This document shows positions 1 through 9,356 of a stretch of DNA of 64,000 nucleotides, piece after piece. Location of the stretch: assembly GCF_003732425.1 (NCBI RefSeq), contig NZ_MOBX01000014.1, forward strand, positions 486,816-550,815, in the 5' to 3' direction. How positions within the stretch are numbered: the stretch's first letter is position 1; every line of letters starts with the position of its first letter. A model generated the notes under the pieces. It made no database searches, was not told where the DNA came from, and saw nothing but the letters and a program-made list of their open reading frames with translations. This DNA comes from Pseudomonas fluorescens (GTDB lineage: Bacteria; Pseudomonadota; Gammaproteobacteria; Pseudomonadales; Pseudomonadaceae). The position numbers and the translations under genes were made by a program.

Positions 1-678
1 GCCATCAAATCGAACGACAAGGCAGCCGTGCTGCTGGAAGTTAACTCGCAGACCGACTTCCTGGCCCTGCAAGATGACTTCAAAAACTTCGTTGCTGCCA
101 GCGTAGAAAAAGCCTTCGACGAAAAACTGACCGACGCAGCTCCGCTGATCGCCGCTCAGGAATCGGCTCGTGAAGCTCTGGTTGCCAAAGTGGGCGAGAA
201 CGTCAACATCCGTCGTCTGGTACGCGTAGAGGGTGACGTTGTCGGCACTTACCTGCACGGTAACAAGATCGGTGTTGCTGTTGTCCTGAAAGGCGGTGAC
301 GTCGAGCTGGCCAAAGACATCGCGATGCACGTAGCTGCAAGCAATCCTGAGTTCCTGCTGCCTTCGCAAGTTTCCGATGAAGCGATCGAGCGTGAAAAAG
401 CTGTATTCCTGCAGCTGAACGAAGAAAAAATCAAAGGCAAACCAGAAAACATTGTTGAGAACATGGTCAAAGGCCGTATCAGCAAGTTCCTGGCAGAAGC
501 GAGCCTGGTTGAGCAGGCGTTCGTCAAGAACCCTGAGGTCAAGGTTGGCGAACTGGCCAAGAAAGCCGGCGCAGAAATCGTTTCCTTCACTTACTTCAAA
601 GTAGGCGAAGGCATCGAGAAGCCGGTCGACAACTTCGCTGAAGAAGTTGCTGCCCAGCTGGCTGCCGCCAAGCAATAA
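1..678 (+). CDS. tsf: Elongation factor Ts, 5'-truncated by the window edge
   Basis: EF-Ts is the cytoplasmic guanine-nucleotide exchange factor that regenerates EF-Tu-GTP. The reading frame is open from base 1; the GTG at 28 is internal because the sequence AIKSNDKAAVLLEVNSQTDF spans it, and EVNSQTDF is a family signature. About 225 codons are present. The N-terminal TDVP-containing domain lies outside the window, presumably with rpsB before it, as is usual. The C-terminal half contains the coiled-coil dimerisation region and ends QLAAAKQ. A strong intrinsic terminator follows. Identification is by direct recognition of the family sequence. Confidence 0.97.
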   Translation, partial: AIKSNDKAAVLLEVNSQTDFLALQDDFKNFVAASVEKAFDEKLTDAAPLIAAQESAREALVAKVGENVNIRRLVRVEGDVVGTYLHGNKIGVAVVLKGGDVELAKDIAMHVAASNPEFLLPSQVSDEAIEREKAVFLQLNEEKIKGKPENIVENMVKGRISKFLAEASLVEQAFVKNPEVKVGELAKKAGAEIVSFTYFKVGEGIEKPVDNFAEEVAAQLAAAKQ

Positions 679-701
679 GACGGTTTTCCAACTGTCGCCC
701 G

Positions 702-736
702 AAAGAGGCTGCCCGCTTACGCGCGCAGCCTCTTTT
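702..736 (+). terminator. Intrinsic terminator of tsf
   Basis: An 11-bp perfect stem (702-712 with 725-735, AAAGAGGCTGC) closes a 12-base loop and runs into a short T tract, 24 bases after the tsf stop. The roughly 150 bases from here to pyrH carry no further gene and probably hold the pyrH promoter. Confidence 0.88.
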
Positions 737-887
737 CAGATGGGGTTGCCAATTTTTAATTGGTTTCCACTTGGAACTGACTTACAAAGCCATGTTCCGA
801 TGGCGCTGAAGCAGCGCCAAGCTAGAGTGAACGCCAGCTGTAAACAGCTCGCAAAGAATTTTAAATACGCCGCAGGAGAGATTCGCA

Positions 888-1631
888 ATGGCTCAGCAGG
901 GCAGTGGTTATCAGGCTCGCTATAAACGCATTCTACTCAAGCTTAGCGGCGAGGCCCTGATGGGCTCGGAAGAGTTCGGGATCGATCCAAAAGTGCTGGA
1001 TCGGATGGCGCTGGAAGTCGGCCAGCTGGTCGGCATCGGCGTGCAGGTCGGTCTGGTGATCGGCGGTGGCAACCTGTTCCGTGGCGAAGCCTTGAGCAAA
1101 GCCGGTATGGATCGGGTCACGGGCGACCACATGGGCATGCTGGCCACTGTGATGAACGCCTTGGCCATGCGTGACGCGCTGGAACGTGCCAATATCTCGG
1201 CCATCGTAATGTCGGCCATTTCCATGGTTGGCGTGACCGATCACTATGACCGCCGCAAGGCCATGCGCCACCTGAACTCCAAGGACGTGGTGATTTTTGC
1301 GGCCGGTACCGGCAATCCGTTCTTTACCACGGATTCGGCAGCCTGCCTGCGTGCAATCGAAATCGACGCCGACGTAGTGCTCAAGGCGACCAAGGTCGAT
1401 GGCGTTTACACTGCAGACCCGTTCAAAGACCCGCATGCCGAGAAGTTCGATCATCTGACTTATGATGAAGTACTGGATCGCAAGCTGGGCGTGATGGATC
1501 TGACCGCCATTTGCCTGTGCCGCGACCATAAGATGCCGCTGCGCGTATTCAACATGAACAAGCCCGGTGCCCTGCTGAACATCGTACACGGCGGCGCTGA
1601 AGGCACCCTGATCGAGGAAGGTCAACAATGA
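888..1631 (+). CDS. pyrH: UMP kinase (uridylate kinase)
   Basis: PyrH phosphorylates UMP to UDP with ATP in pyrimidine nucleotide synthesis and is the bacterial hexameric amino-acid-kinase-fold enzyme. The 247-residue protein has the phosphate-binding KLSGEALMG near residue 18, the glycine-rich VIGGGNLFRG near 60 and the GTGNPFFTTDSAA loop near 140. It matches the family length. The ATG at 888 is preceded by AGGAGA at a good distance. The stop overlaps the frr start by four bases, so the two genes are translationally coupled, in the order conserved in proteobacteria. Confidence 0.97.
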   Translation: MAQQGSGYQARYKRILLKLSGEALMGSEEFGIDPKVLDRMALEVGQLVGIGVQVGLVIGGGNLFRGEALSKAGMDRVTGDHMGMLATVMNALAMRDALERANISAIVMSAISMVGVTDHYDRRKAMRHLNSKDVVIFAAGTGNPFFTTDSAACLRAIEIDADVVLKATKVDGVYTADPFKDPHAEKFDHLTYDEVLDRKLGVMDLTAICLCRDHKMPLRVFNMNKPGALLNIVHGGAEGTLIEEGQQ

Positions 1632-2185
1632 TCAACGAAATCAAGAAAGACGCTCAAGAGCGCATGCAGAAATCCCTCGAATCCCTGGCCCATGCGTTTG
1701 GCCAGATTCGTACCGGTAAAGCCCACCCAAGCATTCTGGGTAGCGTGATGGTGCCGTACTACGGCGCAGACACTTCCATCACCCAAGTGGCGAACATCAC
1801 TGTAAAAGACTCGCGCACCCTGCAAGTCGTGGCCTTCGAGCGCAACATGCTCGCGGCTGTCGACAAGGCAATCCAGAGCGCCGGTCTCAACCTCAATCCG
1901 ACCAACCTGGGCGAATTGTTGCTGATCTCCATGCCAGCCTTGACCGAGGAAACCCGTAAGGGCTTCACCAAGCAGGCGCGCAGTGCTGCTGAAGACGCGC
2001 GTGTTGCCGTGCGCAATATTCGTCGCGATGCCTTGGGCGAGCTGAAGAAGCTGGTCAAGGATAAGGAAATCAGCGAAGACGAAGAGCGCCGCGCTGCTGC
2101 CGATATTCAGAAAATCACCGACAAGGCTGAAGCTGATATCGACGCGGCTACCAAGCAAAAAGAAGCGGATCTGATGGCCGTATAA
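1628..2185 (+). CDS. frr: Ribosome recycling factor
   Basis: RRF works with EF-G to split the post-termination ribosome complex. The protein is 185 residues, the usual length, beginning MINEIKKDAQERMQKSL. It contains the conserved RTGKAHPSIL segment and the charged three-helix bundle typical of the family. It overlaps pyrH by ATGA and is followed 14 bases later by uppS. No oddities were seen. Confidence 0.97.
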   Translation: MINEIKKDAQERMQKSLESLAHAFGQIRTGKAHPSILGSVMVPYYGADTSITQVANITVKDSRTLQVVAFERNMLAAVDKAIQSAGLNLNPTNLGELLLISMPALTEETRKGFTKQARSAAEDARVAVRNIRRDALGELKKLVKDKEISEDEERRAAADIQKITDKAEADIDAATKQKEADLMAV

Positions 2186-2199
2186 GGTTCGAGCTTTTA

Positions 2200-2955
2200 A
2201 TGGACAAGACCAAGCAGACTGCGCCGTCCGCGGTGCCGCGCCATGTCGCGATCATCATGGATGGCAACAATCGCTGGGCGAAAAAACGCTTTATGCCGGG
2301 TGTCGCCGGGCATAAAGCGGGCGTGGATGCTGTGCGTGCCGTCATCGAGGTGTGTGCCGAGGCCAAGGTCGAGGTGCTCACCCTGTTCGCGTTTTCCAGT
2401 GAAAACTGGCAGCGTCCGGCCGATGAGGTCAGTGCCTTGATGGATCTGTTCTTCAAGGCGTTGCGTCGTGAGGCCAAGCGTCTCAACGACAACAACATCA
2501 GCCTGCGCATCATTGGCGATCGCTCGCGCTTTCATCCGGAGCTTCAAGCGGCCATGCGTGAAGCTGAGGCGATGACCGCCGGCGCCAATCGTTTCATTCT
2601 GCAGATCGCCGCCAATTACGGCGGTCAGTGGGATATCGCGCAAGCTGCACAGCGCCTGGCGCGTGAAGTCCAGGCCGGGCACCTGCGCCCGGAGGACATT
2701 ACGCCGGATCTGCTGCAGACCTGTCTGGCCACCGGCGATCTGCCGTTGCCGGATCTGTGCATTCGCACGGGTGGTGAGCACCGCATCAGCAATTTCCTGC
2801 TGTGGCAGCTGGCCTACGCCGAGCTGTACTTCTCCGACCTGTTCTGGCCGGACTTCAAACACGATGCCATGCGCAATGCGCTGGCCGATTTCGCTTCGCG
2901 CCAGCGTCGCTTCGGTAAAACGAGCGAACAGGTCGAAGCTGGAGCCCGGGTTTAA
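2200..2955 (+). CDS. uppS: Undecaprenyl diphosphate synthase
   Basis: This cis-prenyltransferase condenses eight isopentenyl units onto farnesyl-PP to make the C55 lipid carrier for peptidoglycan and O-antigen. The 251-residue protein shows the catalytic IIMDGNNRWAKKR motif (Asp in MDGN) near residue 18 and the C-terminal RTGGEHRISNFLLWQ signature. The stop overlaps the cdsA start by one base (TAATG). It lies in the standard frr-uppS-cdsA-dxr order. Confidence 0.97.
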   Translation: MDKTKQTAPSAVPRHVAIIMDGNNRWAKKRFMPGVAGHKAGVDAVRAVIEVCAEAKVEVLTLFAFSSENWQRPADEVSALMDLFFKALRREAKRLNDNNISLRIIGDRSRFHPELQAAMREAEAMTAGANRFILQIAANYGGQWDIAQAAQRLAREVQAGHLRPEDITPDLLQTCLATGDLPLPDLCIRTGGEHRISNFLLWQLAYAELYFSDLFWPDFKHDAMRNALADFASRQRRFGKTSEQVEAGARV

Positions 2956-3761
2956 TGCTTAAACAACGAATCATCACTGCGCTGATCCTGCTGCCGATCG
3001 CCTTGTGCGGTTTTTTCTTGCTGGAAGGTTCGGGTTTTGCCCTGTTCATTGGCCTTGTCGTGAGTCTGGGCGCTTGGGAATGGGCACGGCTGGCAGGCTT
3101 TACCGCTCAATCGTTCCGCGTCGGCTATGCCGCGGTCGTCGCATTGATGTTGTTCGTCATGTATGTGCTGCCAGGCCTGGCGCCGTGGGTGCTGGGGGCT
3201 TCGGTACTCTGGTGGGCGGTAGCGACTTATCTGGTGCTGACGTATCCGCGCTCCAGCGAGCATTGGTCCACGGCCGCCACCAAGCTGGTCATTGGCCTGC
3301 TGATTCTGTTGCCGGCCTGGCAGGGCCTGGTGCAGATCAAGCAGTACCCGTTGGGTAACTGGCTGATCATGGCTGTGATGGTGCTGGTCTGGGGTGCCGA
3401 TATCGGTGCTTACTTCTCTGGTCGCAAATTCGGCAAGCGCAAACTGGCTCCGCAAGTCAGTCCGGGCAAAAGCTGGGAAGGTGTCTACGGTGGTCTGGCG
3501 CTGAGCCTGCTGATCACTGCGATTGTTGGTCTGGTACGTGACTGGACGGTAGCCGAGCTGCTTAAAGGCCTGATTGGCGCTGCGCTGATCGTGTTCATTT
3601 CCGTAGTTGGCGACCTGACCGAAAGCATGTTCAAGCGTCAGTCCGGTATCAAGGACAGCAGTAATCTGCTGCCGGGGCATGGCGGTGTGCTTGATCGTAT
3701 CGACAGTCTGACAGCTGCAATTCCGGTGTTTGCCGTGCTGCTTTGGATGGCTGCACCGTGA
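2955..3761 (+). CDS. cdsA: Phosphatidate cytidylyltransferase (CDP-diglyceride synthase)
   Basis: CdsA makes CDP-diacylglycerol from phosphatidate and CTP at the inner membrane. The 268-residue protein is strongly hydrophobic with about eight predicted membrane segments. Near its C terminus (residues 219-242) it carries the family signature, including KRQSGIKDSSNLLPGHGG and DRIDS. It starts at the ATG overlapping the uppS stop, and its stop overlaps the GTG start of dxr. Confidence 0.96.
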   Translation: MLKQRIITALILLPIALCGFFLLEGSGFALFIGLVVSLGAWEWARLAGFTAQSFRVGYAAVVALMLFVMYVLPGLAPWVLGASVLWWAVATYLVLTYPRSSEHWSTAATKLVIGLLILLPAWQGLVQIKQYPLGNWLIMAVMVLVWGADIGAYFSGRKFGKRKLAPQVSPGKSWEGVYGGLALSLLITAIVGLVRDWTVAELLKGLIGAALIVFISVVGDLTESMFKRQSGIKDSSNLLPGHGGVLDRIDSLTAAIPVFAVLLWMAAP

Positions 3762-4948
3762 GTCGCCCTCAGCAGATTACCGTTCTGGGCGCGACGGGCT
3801 CGATCGGCCTGAGCACGCTGGATGTCATTGCTCGTCATCCTGAGCGTTACCAGGCTTTCGCGTTGACGGGTTTCACCCGTCTGAGTGAGCTTTTCGCCTT
3901 GTGCGTGCGCCATGTGCCGCAATTTGCCGTGGTGCCTGAAGTGACTGCCGCGCGCGGTCTGCAGGATGATTTACGTGCCGCCGGTCTGCCGACTCGCGTG
4001 CTGGTGGGGGAGGAGGGCCTGTGTCAGGTCGCTGCTGCTCCGGAAGTCGATGCGGTGATGGCTGCAATCGTCGGTGCGGCAGGTCTGCGTCCGACCTTGG
4101 CGGCCGTTGAGGCGGGCAAGAAAATTCTTCTGGCCAATAAAGAGGCGCTGGTGATGTCTGGCGCCTTGTTCATGCAGGCTGTGCGCAAGAGTGGTTCGGT
4201 GCTACTGCCGATCGACAGCGAGCACAACGCAATTTTCCAGTGCATGCCACAGGATTTTGCCCGTGGATTGAGCTCGGTCGGTGTCCGTCGGATTTTACTC
4301 ACGGCCTCTGGCGGTCCGTTCCGACAGACACCGATGAGCGAACTGGCGCATGTTTCACCTGATCAGGCGTGTGCGCACCCGAACTGGTCCATGGGGCGCA
4401 AGATTTCGGTCGATTCGGCCAGCATGATGAATAAAGGGCTTGAGCTGATCGAGGCCTGTTGGTTATTTGATGCAAAGCCGTCGCAAGTCGAAGTAGTGAT
4501 TCACCCGCAGAGCGTGATTCACTCGCTGGTCGATTATGTCGACGGTTCGGTACTTGCGCAGTTGGGCAATCCCGATATGCGTACGCCGATCGCCAATGCC
4601 CTGGCCTGGCCGGAACGCATTGATTCGGGTGTCGCACCGCTGGATCTGTTCGCCGTCGCGCGTCTGGACTTCGAGGCGCCGGACGAACAGCGCTTCCCTT
4701 GTCTGCGTCTGGCGCGGCAAGCTGCCGAGGCTGGCGACAGTGCTCCGGCGATGCTCAATGCGGCCAACGAAGTCGCGGTGGCAGCGTTTCTCGACGGACG
4801 GGTTCGTTACCTGGAAATCGCGAGTATCATCGAGGAAGTTCTGAATCTCGAACCGGTCGTCGCGCTGGGTGATCTCGAGGCGGTGTTCATCGCCGACGCC
4901 AAGGCGCGAGTTTTGGCCGAACAATGGTTGAGTCGTCACGGCCGATAG
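3758..4948 (+). CDS. dxr: 1-deoxy-D-xylulose 5-phosphate reductoisomerase
   Basis: Dxr (IspC) converts DXP to 2-C-methyl-erythritol 4-phosphate with NADPH in the MEP isoprenoid pathway. I chose the GTG at 3758, which overlaps the cdsA stop (GTGA) and yields SRPQQITVLGATGSIG. A TTG five codons upstream is less likely. The protein is 396 residues. The NADPH-binding LGATGSIG loop is at residue 10, the metal-site SEHNAIFQC near 153, and the substrate loop MMNKGLELIEA near 230. It sits with other envelope-precursor genes. Confidence 0.96.
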   Translation: MSRPQQITVLGATGSIGLSTLDVIARHPERYQAFALTGFTRLSELFALCVRHVPQFAVVPEVTAARGLQDDLRAAGLPTRVLVGEEGLCQVAAAPEVDAVMAAIVGAAGLRPTLAAVEAGKKILLANKEALVMSGALFMQAVRKSGSVLLPIDSEHNAIFQCMPQDFARGLSSVGVRRILLTASGGPFRQTPMSELAHVSPDQACAHPNWSMGRKISVDSASMMNKGLELIEACWLFDAKPSQVEVVIHPQSVIHSLVDYVDGSVLAQLGNPDMRTPIANALAWPERIDSGVAPLDLFAVARLDFEAPDEQRFPCLRLARQAAEAGDSAPAMLNAANEVAVAAFLDGRVRYLEIASIIEEVLNLEPVVALGDLEAVFIADAKARVLAEQWLSRHGR

Positions 4949-5001
4949 TTTTGCAAACCAATGGCTTCACGCGGCACTGAACAGGATTGCGGAGAAAGTA
5001 G

Positions 5002-6354
5002 ATGAGCGCGCTCTATATGATTGCCGGCACCCTGATCGCCTTGGGTGTGCTGGTCACCTTTCACGAATTCGGCCACTTCTGGGTCGCGCGTCGCTGTGGC
5101 GTCAAGGTTCTGCGCTTTTCCGTGGGCTTTGGGATGCCGCTGTTGCGTTGGCACGACAAGCAGGGCACCGAGTTTGTGGTTGCCGCGATTCCGCTTGGCG
5201 GCTATGTCAAAATGCTCGACGAGCGTGAGGGCGAAGTCCCGGTCGATCAACTTGATCAATCTTTCAATCGTAAATCCGTGCGTCAGCGCATTGCCATTGT
5301 CGCGGCGGGCCCGATCGCCAACTTTCTCTTGGCGCTGGTGTTTTTCTGGGTTCTGGCCATGCTCGGCAGCGAGCAGGTGCGTCCGGTCATTGGTGCCGTA
5401 GAGTCCGGCAGTATTGCGGCCAAGGCCGGTTTGAATGCCGGTCAGGAAATTGTCGCCATTGATGGTGAACCAACCTCTGGGTGGGCAGCTGTCAATTTGC
5501 AGTTGGTGCGGCGACTGGGGGAAAGCGGTTCCTTGCAGTTAATTGTGCGTGAACAAGGTTCCACAGCTGAATCGCCGCGTGAACTGGCGCTGGATAACTG
5601 GTTGAAAGGCGCTGATGAGCCGGATCCGATTCGCTCTCTGGGTATCCGTCCATGGCGTCCGGCCTTGCCGCCGGTGCTTGCCGAACTTGATCCGAAAGGC
5701 CCGGCCCAGGCCGCCGGCCTCAAAACCGGTGATCGCCTGCTGGCCCTTGATGGGCAGGCGCTGAATGACTGGCAACAGGTCGTTGATACCGTTCGTACGC
5801 GTCCTGATACCAAAATCATGCTGCGCGTTGAGCGCGACGGTGCTCAAATCGACGTCCCTGTGACCCTGGCGGCGCGTGGTGAAAGCAAATCGCCAAGCGG
5901 ATATCTGGGGGCGGGCGTAAAAGCTGTCGACTGGCCACCGGAGATGATCCGCGAGGTCAGTTACGGGCCGCTGGCCGCAATTGGCGAGGGTGCCCGTCGT
6001 ACTTGGACGATGAGCATTCTGACGCTCGATTCACTAAAGAAAATGCTGTTCGGCGAGCTCTCGGTAAAAAACTTGAGTGGACCGATAACCATTGCTAAAG
6101 TGGCGGGCGCTTCTGCCCAGTCGGGCGTTGCTGATTTCCTGAATTTCCTTGCTTATCTGAGTATTAGCCTGGGGGTTCTGAATTTGCTGCCCATTCCTGT
6201 ACTGGATGGGGGGCATTTGTTGTTTTATCTGATCGAGTGGGCGCGTGGTCGTCCCTTGTCGGATCGGGTGCAAGGTTGGGGGATACAGATCGGTATCAGT
6301 TTGGTGGTCGGGGTGATGTTGCTTGCTCTGGTCAACGATCTGGGTCGTCTGTAA
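5002..6354 (+). CDS. rseP: Site-2 regulated intramembrane protease RseP
   Basis: RseP (MucP) is an inner-membrane zinc metalloprotease that cleaves the anti-sigma factor (MucA in Pseudomonas) after DegS/AlgW, releasing sigma-E/AlgU. The 450-residue protein has the HEFGH zinc motif at about residue 22, two periplasmic PDZ domains between about 110 and 300, and the second catalytic signature PVLDGGH near residue 395 in the third membrane segment. It starts at ATG 5002 with GGAGAAAG upstream. A hairpin separates it from bamA. Confidence 0.97.
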   Translation: MSALYMIAGTLIALGVLVTFHEFGHFWVARRCGVKVLRFSVGFGMPLLRWHDKQGTEFVVAAIPLGGYVKMLDEREGEVPVDQLDQSFNRKSVRQRIAIVAAGPIANFLLALVFFWVLAMLGSEQVRPVIGAVESGSIAAKAGLNAGQEIVAIDGEPTSGWAAVNLQLVRRLGESGSLQLIVREQGSTAESPRELALDNWLKGADEPDPIRSLGIRPWRPALPPVLAELDPKGPAQAAGLKTGDRLLALDGQALNDWQQVVDTVRTRPDTKIMLRVERDGAQIDVPVTLAARGESKSPSGYLGAGVKAVDWPPEMIREVSYGPLAAIGEGARRTWTMSILTLDSLKKMLFGELSVKNLSGPITIAKVAGASAQSGVADFLNFLAYLSISLGVLNLLPIPVLDGGHLLFYLIEWARGRPLSDRVQGWGIQIGISLVVGVMLLALVNDLGRL

Positions 6355-6374
6355 CGCTTCGCTGAATTGCGAAT

Positions 6375-6400
6375 CTGCCGCATTTTGCGGCAGTTTGTTT
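6375..6400 (+). terminator. Hairpin with T-rich tail between rseP and bamA
   Basis: CTGCCGC and GCGGCAG pair across a 5-base loop (6375-6393) and are followed by TTTGTTT. It may be a partial terminator or attenuator lowering read-through into bamA, since genes on both sides are usually cotranscribed. Confidence 0.55.
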
Positions 6401-6428
6401 ATTGCCAGTTGGAATAAGAAAGGACTTC

Positions 6429-8804
6429 ATGAAACGTCTGCTGCTAACTGCGGTTCTCACCGTATTGATGATCGCCGAAGTTCACGCCGAGTCCTTCACT
6501 ATCTCTGATATTCGCGTCAATGGCCTCCAGCGGGTCTCCGCGGGTAGCGTCTTTGGTGCCTTGCCGTTGAACGTCGGTGAGCAGGCGGATGATCGTCGCC
6601 TGGTGGAATCCACTCGTGCGTTGTTCAAAACCGGTTTCTTTCAAGATATCCAGCTGGGCCGCGAAGGCAACGTTCTGGTCATCACGGTCGTCGAGCGTCC
6701 GTCGGTTGCCAGTATCGAGATCGAAGGTAACAAGGCGATCTCGACTGAAGACTTGATGAAAGGTCTCAAACAATCCGGTCTGGCCGAAGGCGAGATCTTC
6801 CAGCGCGCCACTCTCGAGGGTGTGCGTAACGAACTGCAACGTCAGTACGTCGCGCAAGGTCGTTACTCGGCCACCGTTGATACCGAAGTGGTCTCGCAAC
6901 CGCGTAACCGCGTGGGTCTTAAAGTGAAGATCAACGAAGGTACCGTTGCGGCCATCCAGCACATCAACGTTGTGGGCAACACGGTTTTCCCTGAGGAAGA
7001 CCTGACCGACCTGTTCGAGCTGAAAACCACCAACTGGCTGTCGTTCTTCAAGAACGATGACAAGTACGCCCGTGAAAAGCTTTCCGGTGACCTGGAGCGT
7101 CTGCGTTCCTACTACCTGGACCGTGGCTATATCAACATGGATATCGCTTCGACCCAGGTGTCTATCACCCCGGACAAGAAGCACGTCTACATCACTGTCA
7201 ACGTCACTGAAGGCGAGAAGTACACCGTTCGTGACGTCAAGCTCAGCGGTGATCTGAAAGTCCCTGAAGATCAGGTCAAGTCCTTGCTGCTGGTGCAGAA
7301 AGGTCAGGTGTTCTCGCGCAAGCTGATGACCACCACGTCCGAGTTGATCACCCGTCGTCTGGGTAACGAGGGTTACACCTTCGCCAACGTCAACGGCGTG
7401 CCTCAGCCGCACGATGATGATCACACCGTCGACATCCTGTTCGCTGTTGATCCGGGCAAGCGTGCCTACGTCAACCGCATCAACTTCCGTGGCAACACCA
7501 AGTCCGAAGACGAAGTGCTGCGTCGTGAAATGCGTCAGATGGAAGGCGGCTGGGCTTCGACCTACCTGATCGACCAATCCAAGACCCGTCTTGAGCGTCT
7601 GGGCTTCTTCAAGGAAGTCAACGTTGAAACCCCGGCCGTTCCGGGTGTCGACGACCAGGTGGACGTGAACTACAGCGTTGAAGAACAGGCTTCCGGTTCG
7701 ATTACCGCCAGCGTCGGTTTCGCCCAGAGCGCCGGTCTGATCCTCGGTGGTTCGATCACCCAGAACAACTTCCTCGGTACCGGTAACCGCGTCAGCGTCG
7801 GCCTGACCCGAAGCGAATACCAGAGCCGCTACAACTTCGGCTACGTTGACCCGTACTGGACCGCCGATGGCGTGAGCCTGGGTTACAACGCGTTCTATCG
7901 CACCACTGACTACGATGAACTCGATACTGATCTGTCGAGCTACGCAGTGGACAGCTTGGGTGCCGGCGTCAATGTGGGTTATCCGATTAGCGAGACTTCG
8001 CGTCTGACCTTCGGTGCCTCCGTTCAGCAGGACGAGATCAGCACCGGTAAATACACCGTTGACGAGATTTTCGACTTCGTTAACAAAGAAGGTGACAAGT
8101 ACCTGAACTTCAAGGCGTCGGCCGGCTGGTCCGAGTCGACCCTGAACAAAGGCGTATTGCCAACCCGTGGTCGTTCCCAGAGCCTGACCCTGGAAACCAC
8201 CATTCCAGGCAGCGACCTTTCGTTCTACAAACTTGATTACCGTGGTCAGCTGTTCCAGCCGATCAGCGAAAATTACACCCTGCGTCTGCACACCGAGCTG
8301 GGTTATGGCGACGGTTACGGTTCCACAGACGGCTTGCCGTTCTATGAAAACTACTATGCTGGTGGCTTCAACTCGGTACGTGGCTTCAAGGACAGTACGC
8401 TTGGCCCGCGCAGTACTCCGAGCCGTGGCACGAACCCGGGCACTCTGGCAGACCCGGACCAGGATCCACTGCCGTTTGGTGGCAACGTCCTGATCCAGGG
8501 TGGCGTCGAAGTTCTGTTTCCTCTGCCATTCGTGAAAGACCAGCGTTCCCTGCGTACTTCGGTATTCTGGGATGTGGGTAACGTATTTGACTCGCAGTGC
8601 AAGGACACTACCAATGCGAACGGCTCGACGTCGAACACCAAGTGTAACGACATCAGCCTGAGCAACATGGCCAGTTCCGTGGGTGTTGGCGTGACCTGGG
8701 TCACCGCACTGGGTCCTCTGAGCTTCGCGTTGGCAATGCCGATCAAGAAACCGGATGAAGCTGAAACTCAAGTGTTCCAATTCTCCCTCGGCCAGACGTT
8801 CTAA
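6429..8804 (+). CDS. bamA: Outer-membrane protein assembly factor BamA
   Basis: BamA is the Omp85 core of the BAM complex that folds beta-barrel proteins into the outer membrane. I chose ATG 6429, which gives a clean signal peptide (MKRLLLTAVLTVLMIAEVHA). Five POTRA domains span about residues 22-420, and a 16-strand barrel follows. The conserved VRGF of loop 6 is near residue 650, and the C terminus ends in Phe (SLGQTF), as barrel proteins do. The length is 791 residues. skp follows closely, giving the standard rseP-bamA-skp-lpxD envelope cluster. Confidence 0.97.
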   Translation: MKRLLLTAVLTVLMIAEVHAESFTISDIRVNGLQRVSAGSVFGALPLNVGEQADDRRLVESTRALFKTGFFQDIQLGREGNVLVITVVERPSVASIEIEGNKAISTEDLMKGLKQSGLAEGEIFQRATLEGVRNELQRQYVAQGRYSATVDTEVVSQPRNRVGLKVKINEGTVAAIQHINVVGNTVFPEEDLTDLFELKTTNWLSFFKNDDKYAREKLSGDLERLRSYYLDRGYINMDIASTQVSITPDKKHVYITVNVTEGEKYTVRDVKLSGDLKVPEDQVKSLLLVQKGQVFSRKLMTTTSELITRRLGNEGYTFANVNGVPQPHDDDHTVDILFAVDPGKRAYVNRINFRGNTKSEDEVLRREMRQMEGGWASTYLIDQSKTRLERLGFFKEVNVETPAVPGVDDQVDVNYSVEEQASGSITASVGFAQSAGLILGGSITQNNFLGTGNRVSVGLTRSEYQSRYNFGYVDPYWTADGVSLGYNAFYRTTDYDELDTDLSSYAVDSLGAGVNVGYPISETSRLTFGASVQQDEISTGKYTVDEIFDFVNKEGDKYLNFKASAGWSESTLNKGVLPTRGRSQSLTLETTIPGSDLSFYKLDYRGQLFQPISENYTLRLHTELGYGDGYGSTDGLPFYENYYAGGFNSVRGFKDSTLGPRSTPSRGTNPGTLADPDQDPLPFGGNVLIQGGVEVLFPLPFVKDQRSLRTSVFWDVGNVFDSQCKDTTNANGSTSNTKCNDISLSNMASSVGVGVTWVTALGPLSFALAMPIKKPDEAETQVFQFSLGQTF

Positions 8805-8849
8805 GCGTCTGACCCAAGATAACGACAATGGATTTTGTAGGGGTGCATC

Positions 8850-9353
8850 GTGCGTAAGTTGACTCAATTGGTTCTCCTGGCCTCCGTACTGGTGGCAGGT
8901 CCGGCGTTCGCCGACATGAAAATCGCTGTTCTGAACTATCAGATGGCACTGCTGGAATCCGATGCGGCCAAGAAGTACGCCGTGGATGCCGAGAAGAAGT
9001 TCGGTCCGCAACTGACCAAGCTGAAGACACTGGAAAGCAGCGCCAAGGGCATTCAGGATCGTCTGATGGCCGGTGGCGACAAAATGCAGCAAGGTGAGCG
9101 TGAGCGTCTGGAGCTGGAATTCAAGCAAAAGGCCCGTGACTTCCAGTTCCAGTCCAAGGAACTGAATGAAGCCAAAGCCGTTGCCGACCGCGAAATGCTC
9201 AAGCAACTGAAGCCAAAACTGGATAGCGCAGTGGAAGAAGTCATCAAGAAAGGTGGTTTTGACCTGGTGTTCGAGCGTGGCGCAGTGATCGATGTCAAGC
9301 CTCAGTACGACATCACACGCCAGGTTATCGAGCGCATGAATCAGCTGAAGTAA
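8850..9353 (+). CDS. skp: Periplasmic chaperone Skp (OmpH family)
   Basis: Skp holds unfolded outer-membrane proteins in the periplasm before BAM. The 167-residue protein starts at GTG 8850 behind AGGGGTG. It has a signal peptide ending AGPAFA near residue 21, then a long charged helical hairpin (about 45-125) that forms the tentacles of the trimer, and a C-terminal beta segment. lpxD starts three bases after its stop. Confidence 0.94.
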   Translation: MRKLTQLVLLASVLVAGPAFADMKIAVLNYQMALLESDAAKKYAVDAEKKFGPQLTKLKTLESSAKGIQDRLMAGGDKMQQGERERLELEFKQKARDFQFQSKELNEAKAVADREMLKQLKPKLDSAVEEVIKKGGFDLVFERGAVIDVKPQYDITRQVIERMNQLK

Positions 9354-9356
9354 CCC